Positions 1-7,931 are shown, numbered from the stretch's first letter. The stretch is 11,529 bases of DNA from Saccoglossus kowalevskii (GCF_000003605.2 NW_003138352.1:37304-48832); one strand, 5' to 3'. Notes: generated by a model not told the origin, from the sequence alone. Numbers and translations: made by a program.

Positions 1-18
1 TAATAAATGTAAATTATG

Positions 19-1493
19 TTCTCAGTAGATAAGGTTAAATCTGCTTTGCTGAGTGTCGATTTTAACAAAACAAGTTGTCCGGATATACCACGAATTATAT
101 TACGGAAATGTGTGGAAGGGTTGACCATCCCATTGACGTTATTTTTTAAAGCGGGGAGTCGTCACCTGCACATGGTCAGATGCCCATAGCGTGTCGTTGT
201 TTACAAACAAGCGTCTACCCATGAGTATTTGCGTTTTTAGTATGTGTTGTTATCGTCACTCAATTCTCGAGCGTACGCAGGTGACGACACCCCGCTTTAC
301 CAAATCCATTCAGTTGGGCGTTGTTCCTTTTGTTTTTATGAAATCAAATATTGTACCGGTTTTGAAATCAGGCGATAGAAACAATGTATGTAATTACAGT
401 CTCATCTCTTTATTTACCGTTATTTAACAAAGCTGCTCATGTGAAAAACTCCGTAAGTGAGACTTAGCATGGTTTTATATGAGGTAGGTCAACTGTTATG
501 AACTTAGTTTCGTATACTGATTTTATTAGCAAATCAACTAAAAATAAATGCCATGTTGAACCTTGACCCTATTTAGAAGAATTTTTCCAAGGCGTGCGAC
601 TTGATTAACCACAGCTTACTTTTACACAAGTCATCATTTTATGGGATTTATGGTAATTTATCACTATGGTTTCAATCATATTTGCATAAAAATGCCAGAA
701 TGTAATTACGAATGGTTATGTCTCCGACTGGTGCGGTTTCTTCAGGGGTCCCTAAAAGGTCATTGTTGGGGGCGTTACTGTTCATAATGTATGCCAATGA
801 CCTGCCAAGCAGCGTTAGGAATTCTAAATAAATGATGATTTCAAAGCTGTATACAAATGTACTTGTATAAAAAAAATCATCTGATTGTATTAAGCTTAAT
901 CTTGATCGTGTAGTTGGTTGGTATTCTAGATGCAAACAGTAAATGTAATGTCATATCATTTAGCATTGAGCGTAATTCGTATATAAAATTCGTAAGGTTG
1001 TTGTTAGTAGAGTCACGATTATACGTGATTTGGGTGTTTTATTAACAAGTAAACTTCATTTTACAGATCATATGCATACTTGTGTAAGCAAAGCCTTTAA
1101 AAATGAGCGAGTTTTAAAGTAATTTATCAAATTTGTATGTATTGGGTCAAACCATTTCAATTTACCTCCTTTAGAAATACGTCGACAAATTCCTGACTTG
1201 TATTTTTACACAAAGAACCTTTCATTCATATTATAATTATTATAATAATCCCTTTACATTTCCTTCTACGAGGTTGCGCTCGTTTTTCCATCTCCTAAAA
1301 TGTCGAGTAAATGTCAGAAAACGTTCATACTTTCCTCGTACATTTTCTCTGTTTAATACAATGTCAAAAAAGGATACAATTAATATTTTTAACAAATAAT
1401 TTTAAAAACAATGTAGTCGCATTTCTTAGAAAGAATTTTGTTGTTATTTGTAAATGTTGTTTTATTCGTGAAATATTATTGTGCAAGCCTAAT
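19..1493 (+). pseudogene. Broken reverse transcriptase ORF of the LINE
   Basis: The ORF encoded an RNA-dependent DNA polymerase and is now dead. Segments seen: 19-147 in frame 1 (VDFNKTSCPD, then RKCVEGL), typical of the stretch just before the RT fingers. 299-424 has IVPVLKSGDRNNVCNYSLIS. 423-567 is shifted and has HGFI, a stop, then GRSTVMNLVSYTDFI. 598-831 has DLINHSLLLHK, one stop, then SGVP (742-753) and YANDLP (790-807). The catalytic box at 828-839 reads INDD, with both aspartates kept but the frame shifted. DRVVGWYSR lies near 904-930, KCNVISF near 941-961, and RDLGVLLTSKL at 1024-1056. The tail has SYFPRTFSLFN (1325-1357) and FKNNVVAFLRKNF (1401-1439). There are at least five frame changes and several stops, so no functional protein can be made. 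Without the MITE the break at 147/299 would not exist, so that one is a late event. Confidence 0.85.
149..297. mobile_element. 149-bp MITE (TA target duplication) nested in the LINE
   Basis: The ends form inverted repeats. The left begins AAGCGGGGAG and continues GTCGTCACCTGC-like to 169; the right is its reverse complement at 277-297, with 20 of 21 positions matching (the mismatch is A versus T at the tenth base). A TA dinucleotide sits on each side (147-148 and 298-299), the target duplication expected of Tc1/mariner-class elements. The flanking LINE frame runs up to codon 145-147 and resumes at 299. Removing the element plus one TA (151 bp) joins the two halves in the same frame and gives the expected RT residues (LFFTKSIQLG). 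There is no room for a transposase, so it is a non-autonomous element. The family name is unknown. Confidence 0.8.
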
Positions 1494-1626
1494 TGAATGT
1501 ACTGCTATATAGAATAAAAAAATAATATATAATAAATTTTTTTTTTAGTTTGTAGTTTAATGAATACACGTCACTTTTAATTCAACGCATACAATGTTTT
1601 GTTTTTATTATTATTTAAATAACCAT

Positions 1627-1654
1627 CTAGCTCCCAAGGAGCTAGTTTTTTTTT
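1627..1654 (+). other. Hairpin plus T9 tract, probable LINE 3' UTR element
   Basis: CTAGCTCC (1627-1634) pairs perfectly with GGAGCTAG (1638-1645) across a CAA loop, followed directly by nine T residues (1646-1654). It lies about 130 bp after the last LINE coding trace and in the same orientation. It resembles a bacterial intrinsic terminator in shape. In this animal setting a 3' UTR hairpin, the kind of structure LINE reverse transcriptases can recognise, is the better reading. Confidence 0.45.
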
Positions 1655-3124
1655 CACCATAGTTGCTAGGAAAACTCATATTGTATAAACGAGCTTTAGT
1701 GCCAAACTGGACTTTTTAGCTGCACGGTCGATTGATTCGTTAATTTTGTTGGTCTTACTCAGTAATTTGTCGCTGGTCACCAGTAGTTAAGATTCTGAGG
1801 CATATATGCATAGAATAATTATATTACAGACTTCTGGCTGTGATTTGAATTCCATTCGATTTCAATGTTACCTTGGCAAAATCAGATACACGCCTATGAC
1901 AACAGTGCACTGATTGCATGACATCGTGTGAAAATGCCGTCCCATCTGTTACTATGGAGTGGTCAAGGGCCCATGAACCAAAAAAGTGGGAAAATATATC
2001 ACGTGATTTTGTACATTTTTGTATATTTCATCACTTCGCAATACTTACGTACTGTGTTTCTTGGTTTCGGTAGAGCGTTGTGTTCGGGGATCAGTTAACT
2101 TCTTATCGCTTGGCCGTTAACACTTACACGTAGAGATACCAGATTCGACCCAAATGAATACACAATAGTTCATTACAGATAGTCCAGCTTTATTCACACA
2201 AGCAGGCAGCTGAGGTAACCCTTCGCTGTACCGTCCTCTTTCTGTAGTCGTTGACACAATCACGTGATTACCAGGAATGTGTCTCACGGTTAAAGCCTTG
2301 CGAAGTTGCAACTACTAAATACAATAAGTAAACAATCTATTTATAAAATTCCTGTTATATATGTTTATTACCTCCACCCTAAATATGTCAGTTGTTGATT
2401 CTAAACAATAGAGCAACGGCGTGTGAACCGATTGTGCAAAGTCGCTTACATAACACATTCCTCCTCTGACAAATTTGAACTGTCCCTTAGTTCAAGTGGA
2501 AAAAGCTAAAATTACAAATACCGAGTTACATATAATTCTATTGATCATGAACAAATGTTATTCTAAACTATTCTAAAAACAACACATTAATCGACAACTC
2601 TGAAAATCTCTTAGAACCATGTGGGCCAATATCCTTCCCATTATATTCCGTGCTCATGAACTTCTTAAAAACTTCAAAACTATGTGTGGCAAATACTTAC
2701 AAATGTTTAAACTTATCATCATAAGGGGCCTTATAAAGTTATTAAGTATCAGTTCAAAACGTAGATTCTGGGCGTTCACACAAAACATAGTTCAACATCA
2801 TAAACATCCATAAACTCGACAATATGAAGCATGCATTAAGTTACACAAACTAAACAATAATGCTGAAAAAGATTTTTAACAAGAGGTCAATGCCATACAT
2901 GCACAGCGTCAGCTCTACTGTCGTGGTCATTTGGAATAGATAATTGGTAAAAATTCATAGTACAAACAACTGAGGTTCATAATTCAAAAACCAGTTCAGG
3001 ACTTAGGGCCTGCCAATAGCCAATCACGAGGAATCGCTTAGCAAAATTTTAAACCATTTCTGTGTCCAAATATATATTAGTATAATATGATCTGGTTCCA
3101 TACGTCTGGCATTTGGTTAATTTG

Positions 3125-3154
3125 TATTTATTTATTCATTTATTTATTCATTTG
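3125..3154. repeat. TTTATTCA-type simple repeat
   Basis: Imperfect repetition of TTTATT and TTCA units in a T-rich tract. Low complexity; no function inferred. Confidence 0.6.
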
Positions 3155-3200
3155 ATTTGGGTGTCGTAACACGTCTTTGCTAACACATTATTGTTTTGTC

Positions 3201-3214
3201 TATATATATATATA
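3201..3214. repeat. (TA)7 microsatellite
   Basis: Seven perfect TA dinucleotides. Although TATA-like, it lies about 670 bp before the histone ORF, and a properly placed TATA box is available much nearer. Confidence 0.8.
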
Positions 3215-3647
3215 AGGAAACATTCACGATCATCACATGTCGCGGGATATAACATCATGGTGTTTTTTCGTAAAGGTCACGACCTCTGAATGCAGCCTAT
3301 CTATGTTTGTTCGAATTCTGGTTTTAATATCAATTTTCTCTCAGTTTTTGATTTCAGCTAGCGTCCTAGTTACGTTTACTGTAATATCAATGTAGAGAGA
3401 AACGACTAATAATGTTTGGTGTGCAAGAAGTTGCTTGGATTTTCATAGAAATGAAACAAATTCTAGAATGTGTTCTTTCCGAGGCAGAATTTTGTATTTT
3501 CATTGCAAATTTGTGGCGAGAGAAAAAATGTTTTTGAAAGGGTTTGAAAGAAACATAACCCTAATAATCAAATAAACATACATGTGTGGCAATGGTATGT
3601 AATTTTTCTGCCGTAATCTTTCTTTTCCTATGAATATCATAGGCTGA

Positions 3648-3654
3648 AAACACA
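3648..3654 (+). promoter_or_regulatory. H1 box (AAACACA)
   Basis: An exact AAACACA, the conserved upstream element specific to linker histone promoters. It lies about 108 bp before the predicted cap site and 75 bp before the TATA box, the spacing known for animal H1 genes (around -100). A T9 run follows within a few bases. Confidence 0.7.
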
Positions 3655-3681
3655 CATTTTTTTTTCGCCGAGCATAGTGTG

Positions 3682-3699
3682 ACCAGCGATATCGGTGGT
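3682..3699. promoter_or_regulatory. 18-bp near-perfect palindrome in the H1 promoter
   Basis: ACCAGCGATATCGGTGGT is self-complementary except for one G-G opposition, with the perfect core CGATATCG. It lies midway between the H1 box and the TATA box, where other H1 promoters carry CCAAT or H4-type boxes. A binding site is an inference. Confidence 0.35.
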
Positions 3700-3722
3700 T
3701 ACGCCGAGGTTCGTAATTAAAG

Positions 3723-3729
3723 TATAAAG
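3723..3729 (+). promoter_or_regulatory. TATA box of the H1 gene (TATAAAG)
   Basis: TATAAAG begins 33 bp before the A of the histone-type cap motif, a standard TATA-to-start distance. Together with the H1 box upstream it defines the core promoter. Confidence 0.75.
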
Positions 3730-3753
3730 CACAGGTGTGTTGCACTCGTCTGT

Positions 3754-3760
3754 TCATTCA
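3754..3760 (+). promoter_or_regulatory. Histone cap-site motif TCATTCA (predicted transcription start)
   Basis: The sequence matches PyCATTCPu exactly, the cap motif described for sea urchin and other animal histone genes. The predicted start is the A at 3756. The resulting 5' UTR of about 124 nt contains no upstream ATG. Confidence 0.65.
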
Positions 3761-3879
3761 AGTCATTGTATTCGGTGTGGTGACAGGTTGCTTCGCTTGA
3801 TTGGGTGGTTAAACTTGTAAACGGCTGCTTGGAACTTTTAGTTAACTCGTCAATCTACTGTGGTTTGAATTCAACACAC

Positions 3880-4503
3880 ATGGCTGACGTTAAGGCGAAG
3901 AGACCACTTCCAACCCACCCAAAGACTTTGGACATGGTGATTGAAGCGGTTCAGGAGCTGAACAGTCGCAATGGAGCGTCAGTGCAAGGTATTAAACGCT
4001 GGATCCTGTCCACGTATCCAACAGTTGACCCAATCCGTATCAAACCACTTCTGAAGCAAGCCTTGGCCAAGGGACTTGAATCCGGTCTGCTCATAAGACC
4101 AAAAAACTCAATGGGACTGGTTGGTGCCACTGGTCGATTTAAAATCGGAAAAATCCCAAAGCCCAGTAAGAAGAAGCCATTGAAAAAGGATAAAGTGAAG
4201 AAGAAAGTAAAAGAATCTGCGAATGATGACAGCGGTGCCGGCGACGTGGAGACCACGAAAAAAAGCAAAAAAGTGAAAGATCCGAAATCTCCGAAATCAA
4301 AGAAAAAACCAAGTACAAAGTCACCCAAGGCTAAGTCGAAGAGGAAAGATGTTGCGACAGAAGCAGAGAAGAAAAAGACGAAAGTTGTGAGTACTAAGAC
4401 GACGAAAACTACAACTAAAAAGGACACTAAACCAAAAGCAAAGGTGAAGGCCAAACCGACAGCAGGTGGCGAAAAGAAAACAAAGACCAAGAAATCAAAA
4501 TGA
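3880..4503 (+). CDS. Linker histone H1, replacement/orphan type, intronless
   Basis: H1 binds the nucleosome dyad and linker DNA and compacts chromatin in the nucleus. The 207-residue protein starts MADVKAKRPLPTHPKTLDMV. Residues about 12-92 form the winged-helix H15 globular domain: helix 1 HPKTLDMVIEAVQELNSRNG, then SVQGIKRWI, then IKPLLKQALAKGLESGLLI, and the closing GATGRFKIGK. Residues about 93-207 are a lysine-rich disordered tail with KSPK at 136-139 and 147-150 (minimal SPK kinase sites). There is no cysteine. The ATG at 3880 is the first in the transcript and has G at +4 but C at -3. The frame stays open upstream only to a TGA at 3781, with no other ATG. Promoter elements are histone-like, yet the 3' end carries AATAAA and no histone stem-loop, as in H1.0/H5-type replacement histones. 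The subtype name is not certain. No other histone gene lies in the window. Confidence 0.95.
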   Translation: MADVKAKRPLPTHPKTLDMVIEAVQELNSRNGASVQGIKRWILSTYPTVDPIRIKPLLKQALAKGLESGLLIRPKNSMGLVGATGRFKIGKIPKPSKKKPLKKDKVKKKVKESANDDSGAGDVETTKKSKKVKDPKSPKSKKKPSTKSPKAKSKRKDVATEAEKKKTKVVSTKTTKTTTKKDTKPKAKVKAKPTAGGEKKTKTKKSK

Positions 4504-4625
4504 ATTTGGCTTTTTGTTTTTGTTTTTAACTTTCTGAATTTTCAATTTGCATTTTAGTGTCTTGTTCTGCTAATTTTTCTATTGATTGTTTAATGCGTAT
4601 TTTGTAAATGTGTACATTATTTGTA

Positions 4626-4631
4626 AATAAA
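4626..4631 (+). terminator. Polyadenylation signal of the H1 gene
   Basis: AATAAA lies 123 nt after the stop codon, preceded by three TGTA motifs (4603, 4611, 4622), the kind bound by cleavage factor Im. No stem-loop of the GGCYCTTTTCAGRGCC type lies between the stop and 4680. The message is therefore probably polyadenylated and not restricted to S phase. Confidence 0.8.
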
Positions 4632-4659
4632 GTTTTTCATCTGAAAAATACTTTGTATA

Positions 4660-5010
4660 TGAATTTACATCCTCCAAAAAGGGAAATGCCGTAACAAATG
4701 TGCACAGATGCCAGAATGTATAATCCGAATCACTACTGGCTGATTTTAATGGCAGTACATTTTTGACACTCCAAAAACAGATGCTCAGGCAATTTAAATT
4801 GGAGATTCTGGATTGTCAATATGGTGTTCACTCGATATTAATCGTAGATTCAGAGTAAGGGGGTTTATCAAATTTTAAATTTGCAGCTTCAAAATTAATA
4901 TATAACTGCATTTTGAAAGAAGGTCAACCTCGTACACGAATTTCGTTCTCCATAATATAGCCTACACGTCCTGCATATGGAATGAGAATACCGCCAAAAT
5001 TAGCTTTGTG
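4660..5010. other. No recognised feature
   Basis: AT-rich sequence downstream of H1, with frequent stops on both strands and no motif that can be supported. Confidence 0.5.
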
Positions 5011-5290
5011 TCATTATTCAGTTATTTGGTCTTTATTTTGCGCTTATTCCATTGTGTTATTACTGCAGCATCGTATTGCTATTGTTTCATTATTTCAACT
5101 TTATTTCTTAGTTATTTCATTATTGTGTAATTGCTACAATATTATTTTATCATTGTTTATGTTACAATTGTGTCGTTATTTAGACATTACCTTTACATTC
5201 AATTGTCACAAGATTCGGTTATTTTCACGTCCAAACGTCTCGACATTCGGTTCGCTCGACTTGCGATTACCTCAACATTCGATTACCTGA
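5011..5290. repeat. Degenerate TTATT/CATTG-rich low-complexity tract
   Basis: Short units such as TTATTTCATTATTG recur imperfectly through about 5200, then give way to units of the type ACATTCGRTTACCTSA (5234-5290). The open frame of 102 codons through this tract is a by-product of the repetition, rich in L, S, C and F, with no domain. Confidence 0.5.
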
Positions 5291-5340
5291 CCTACATTAG
5301 CTGACCAAGCTATACATGTAGTATTCAATCCATAGTCCCG

Positions 5341-5382
5341 GGCCGCCTCCGATAAAGCATTGCTCATGATGGCAATGCGGCC
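5341..5382. repeat. Nested alternative hairpins
   Basis: GCATTGC (5357-5363) pairs with GCAATGC (5372-5378), and GGCCGC (5341-5346) pairs with GCGGCC (5377-5382). The two stems overlap at 5377-5378, so they compete. Short enough to be chance. Confidence 0.3.
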
Positions 5383-5778
5383 TTTGTAAAAGTTAGCGGG
5401 AATTTCTAAATAATGATCGTTTCACCAACATCCAGGGAAATGACTGAGGTCGTCAGAGCCTGTCGTGACGCAATATCAAATGCCTCAAAACTTGGTTGGA
5501 GAATATTACTTCTCCAAATGCGATGACTGAAGTGAGGAGGAATTACAGTCTATCATGACACTGCTGACGTGGTCAATAACCAGCGGACTAGGTAGTACAA
5601 TCACGGTTCTTAGTAAAAGTTGAACCATGTATCATTCTGATTCTCATTCCCCGGCCTCTCTTATCTCGGGTACTTATTGACAGACATATTCCTGTTATGG
5701 GCGTGATTTTTTACGTTCGCTCCATAATTGTCAAGATGTCGATATATTCAATTGTACTGCTGATTTATAGCGCGCCAT
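5383..5778. other. No recognised gene
   Basis: No coding or repeat signal was found apart from the decayed minus-strand ORF that begins at 5779. A small inverted repeat (GCGCCAT near 5771 against ATGGCGC) sits at its edge. Confidence 0.45.
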
Positions 5779-5970
5779 TCATTTCATGGCGCTACGAAAT
5801 CGGATGTCTTCGTTGGTAACAACTGCACTGGCAATGAATTTGTGGGTTTCATTGTCAATAGCAATCACGTCAGTGTCATGAGAGTTTTTCGCCAGCCATG
5901 CCTCGCATCTGCAGTAATCATAATTATGCTGTCTTCGAGGTTTCCGTAAATGTCGACTTCCTCTCGCAAA
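5779..5970 (-). pseudogene. Frame-broken ORF relic, possibly transposase-derived
   Basis: Read on the minus strand, two protein-like pieces abut with a one-base frame change. The first (from 5963 down to about 5885) reads EEVDIYGNLEDSIIMITADA and then RHGWRK. The second (5880 down to the stop at 5781-5779) reads HDTDVIAIDNETHKFIAS, then AVVTNEDIRFRSAMK. The residue mix, rich in D, E, V and I with conserved-looking ADARHGWRK and DTDVIAIDNETHK, is unlike random translation of AT-rich DNA. ADARHGWRK after a hydrophobic strand resembles the first catalytic aspartate region of DDE transposases, but no family could be assigned. No start, promoter or intact frame is present, so it is most likely a dead mobile-element fragment. 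Confidence 0.4.
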
Positions 5971-5974
5971 GTAG

Positions 5975-6600
5975 TTTCAATTTTGTTTTGATTCGATTGC
6001 TGTGAATGTCTCCTCCGTCAAATTCCCCATATATCACTGGCCAAAGTAGCCTATTCCGACATTTGACAAAATCAAATTCTGTAGTTGACTAGACGTATGC
6101 TATTTAGTAGATGGGGAGCTGAATTTCATCGAAATGGACTAAATAAACTAGGTTGCAGTTGTAACTGTGAAATTTCGCTTGCTGTACAAGGTTCTCGATA
6201 GATGACACTGATTATAAACATTTGCTGCTCAGTATCACCACACAGTGTATTTACGTAATTTCCAGAAATATCAGTATGTGTGGGCGGGATTCATTCGTTT
6301 TATCGATCTGTATATATAACCTTAGACTGTTTATAGAATAATGTATGTTTGTGTTTATTCATAGCACATTTATTGACAGTATACACTGCTTGAAATCATC
6401 ATTTCATAATCATTTCATGTTTACTCCGTATTTCATTTCATGCATGTAATCATATGGTAACTACAAGTAAGCACACCGTGCATTAATTTGGCCAATATTT
6501 GTTCGAACATCGGAGTAAAGACCCTATTTCTATTGGGTCAATGAGAACGCCTCCGCCCTAAAACAATTTACTCGACGGGATCTATGGCAACGTTGTACGT
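5975..6600. other. No recognised gene
   Basis: The minus strand between 5970 and about 6060 may extend the decayed ORF (LWPVIYGEFDGGDIHSN in another frame), but this is weak. Near 6370-6470 CATTTCAT-type motifs recur. TATATATAA at 6311-6319 is not followed by an ORF. Confidence 0.4.
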
Positions 6601-6606
6601 TTTAGT

Positions 6607-6810
6607 TCACATCTGTAATTCAGATGGGACGGCATGACATTTTGCATGGAGCGAGATCTGCTCACAACCTCTAGGGGGTCCGGGGGCATGCACAAATTTG
6701 AAATCTAGACCCTCTAAAACGCTATTTCCTGCATTTTGAGGGGGAAATTTTGCTGACACAATCGGTTCCGCTTGATTTTGAAGGGGCGACGCCTCCAACA
6801 TTTTCTTCGT
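6607..6810. other. Compositionally distinct block, possible repeat fragment
   Basis: This stretch is richer in GC and in purine runs (AGGGGGTCCGGGGGCATGC-like at about 6672) than its surroundings. It shares the inverted 15-mer at 6621-6635 with 1934-1948. The minus strand has two overlapping open frames of 64 and 95 codons without a recognisable domain. An old interspersed repeat is the likeliest reading, unproven. Confidence 0.3.
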
Positions 6811-6834
6811 GGGGCTACCGCTGTCGCTGCTACT

Positions 6835-6877
6835 GTGTGTGTATGTATGTATGTATGTATGTATGTATGTATGTATG
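6835..6877. repeat. (GT)n(GTAT)n microsatellite
   Basis: A few GT dinucleotides lead into about nine GTAT units at 6841-6877. On the minus strand this encodes an artefactual IHTYIHTY-type run. Confidence 0.95.
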
Positions 6878-6952
6878 CTATTGAAGAAGAAATCGAGGTT
6901 GAGTTGTAATTTTCACGACATGTCCGTTTCAGTTTCACAGTTAAGAAGATCG

Positions 6953-6978
6953 CCCCCCCCCCCTCCACACACACATTT
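6953..6978. repeat. C11 run followed by a short CA tract
   Basis: Eleven consecutive C residues (6953-6963), then TCCACACACACA. Homopolymer lengths of this kind are error-prone in assemblies. Confidence 0.85.
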
Positions 6979-6989
6979 TGTGACAAGGT

Positions 6990-7369
6990 AGGCTGATCCA
7001 TACGCGGGTCATAGATTGGAGTAAATTCATATCGTTTTCTAACGAAACTAAACTAAACGATCCTTTTCAGGGCCACCATATCCTCCCAAAAGAGTGATAC
7101 CGTACCAAAATATATAATTGTATTATATTCACACAGAAGTAATAAACTGTCACACATACTTGCCACGCATAAACAATAAACAAGGGAAAAGTATATCTGC
7201 GTGTTTTTTCGTGTTCCTAAATCTTTGGAATGATTAAATAAAAAACACACCGATGCACGCATGTCAATGTTACTATAGTAGTCTGAGATGTTATTTTATT
7301 TCGGGCTCGAAAAGACTAATTGATATACAGTAAAATACTTTATTTTAGCTGAAATAAATTTTCGCTGTT
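6990..7369. other. No recognised feature
   Basis: AT-rich, stops in all frames, no motif or repeat that can be supported. Confidence 0.5.
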
Positions 7370-7570
7370 ATTTGCCCCAATGCGTTTTTTATTATACCCT
7401 GCCCTAAAGGCTGTTTTGCCCACACTGCGATATTTTTTTATGTAAGTACCCTACCCACTAAAAACAAGTTTTCCTGTCCTTGCATTTGTTTTTAGAAATC
7501 TGCCCTGCCCACTGGGGGTACTGATATTTCCCGCCCCCTACAAAAAATAGAAAAAATCCCCTGCCCTCAA
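7370..7570. repeat. Degenerate minisatellite of C-rich blocks, about 26 bp (52 bp higher order)
   Basis: Blocks rich in CCC, alternating with T- or A-rich spacers, start near 7374, 7400, 7426, 7450, 7473, 7504, 7531 and 7560. The best blocks, CCCTGCCC or CCCTACCC, start at 7398, 7449, 7503 and 7559 (spacings 51, 54, 56). TTGCCC...TGCG...TTTTTT is shared by the units near 7371 and 7423. The minus-strand ORF over this area is a product of the repetition. Confidence 0.55.
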
Positions 7571-7606
7571 CAGCTTTTCCGAGAACAGCTCCATTGGGAC
7601 AACTCA

Positions 7607-7931
7607 GGGATAATATTATCTCCCTTGTTGTTGAAACCATTCAAGGAGAATACTTTATCATTGGAGAGATAATTTTATCCTAGTTGCACGATACATGGAC
7701 CCTTGTTATGGACATAATATTATTCTACTTGTGTTGAACAATATAATCTCACCAGCGGTGGTCAGTACATAGACCATCGACATAATATTATATCCGTAGA
7801 GATGGCCAATACATAAAACAAATGAGATAATATTATAAATGAATTAGTTTCGTCATAGGGATAAGCAATACTCGGGACAATTGAGATCAAATCATATATT
7901 CCATAGTAGGGCAATACTTTGAACCAGTACG
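7607..7931. repeat. Degenerate tandem array with the palindromic unit head ATAATATTAT
   Basis: Six units begin GRGATAATATTAT or GACATAATATTAT-like, at 7607, 7666, 7711, 7779, 7824 and 7883 (the last one degraded). Most end with a CAATAC-like block followed by a GACAATT-like block. ATAATATTAT is self-complementary. Unit lengths alternate between a short form of 45 bp and longer forms of 59-68 bp. No coding potential. Confidence 0.6.

Larger units (their letters stand above)
1..1705 (+). mobile_element. Decayed non-LTR retrotransposon (LINE), Jockey/CR1-type superfamily
   Basis: This is a remnant of a LINE that moved by target-primed reverse transcription. The window edge cuts off its 5' part, so the endonuclease is not visible. 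Reverse-transcriptase motifs appear in the right order along the + strand, scattered over all three frames and broken by stops. They are followed by a C-terminal tail at about 1301-1440. A hairpin and T-run at 1627-1654 probably belong to the 3' UTR. The 3' limit near 1705 is a guess, based on the last block that looks LINE-like, and no poly(A) tail or target duplication was seen. A small MITE interrupts it at 149-297. The motif style (KSGDR..NY, HGF..GRST, SGVP, DLGVLL) fits the Jockey/CR1/L2/Rex1 group, but the clade cannot be fixed by eye. Confidence 0.85.
1706..3640. other. No recognised gene
   Basis: Both strands are full of stops, and the longest open stretches (about 64 codons near 2117-2311 and 2619-2813) show no domain or credible splice context. 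The palindrome ATCACGTGAT, an E-box with symmetric flanks, occurs twice at 1998-2007 and 2259-2268. Simple repeats lie at 3125-3154 and 3201-3214. A 15-mer at 1934-1948 recurs inverted at 6621-6635. Nothing else can be supported. Confidence 0.6.

Noticed and set aside
191-427. Stand-alone small gene of 78 codons
   Set aside because: Its first half is MITE sequence and its second half is an RT fragment, so it is a chimaera created by insertion.
1627-1654. Bacterial rho-independent terminator
   Set aside because: The shape fits, but the surrounding DNA is animal, with a LINE and a histone gene.
3309-3321. tRNA gene B-box (GTTCGAATTC)
   Set aside because: No A-box, acceptor stem or cloverleaf could be built around it.
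3500-3757. Minus-strand ORF over the H1 promoter
   Set aside because: It covers the H1 box, TATA box and cap motif, and has no domain or supporting signals.
3805-3879. N-terminal extension of H1 by 25 codons from a GTG
   Set aside because: It starts at GTG, not used as an ordinary start in animals, and the extension lies in the predicted 5' UTR. The globular domain spacing fits the ATG at 3880.
3951-4490. 179-codon ORF antisense to H1
   Set aside because: It is the mirror image of a lysine-rich coding region (AAG/AAA read backwards as F and L) with no independent start context or domain.
4982-5290. 102-codon ORF as a membrane protein
   Set aside because: It lies in a low-complexity TTATT tract that is automatically rich in L, F, S and Y codons, and has no real start context.
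7611-7850. TAATATTA motifs resembling the rolling-circle origin nonanucleotide of small circular DNA replicons
   Set aside because: The final C of TAATATTAC is missing, there is no stem around it and no Rep gene. It is an AT-rich repeat head.
7607-7931. CRISPR array
   Set aside because: The repeated heads are short and imperfect, unit lengths vary from 45 to 68 bp, there are no cas genes and the setting is animal.
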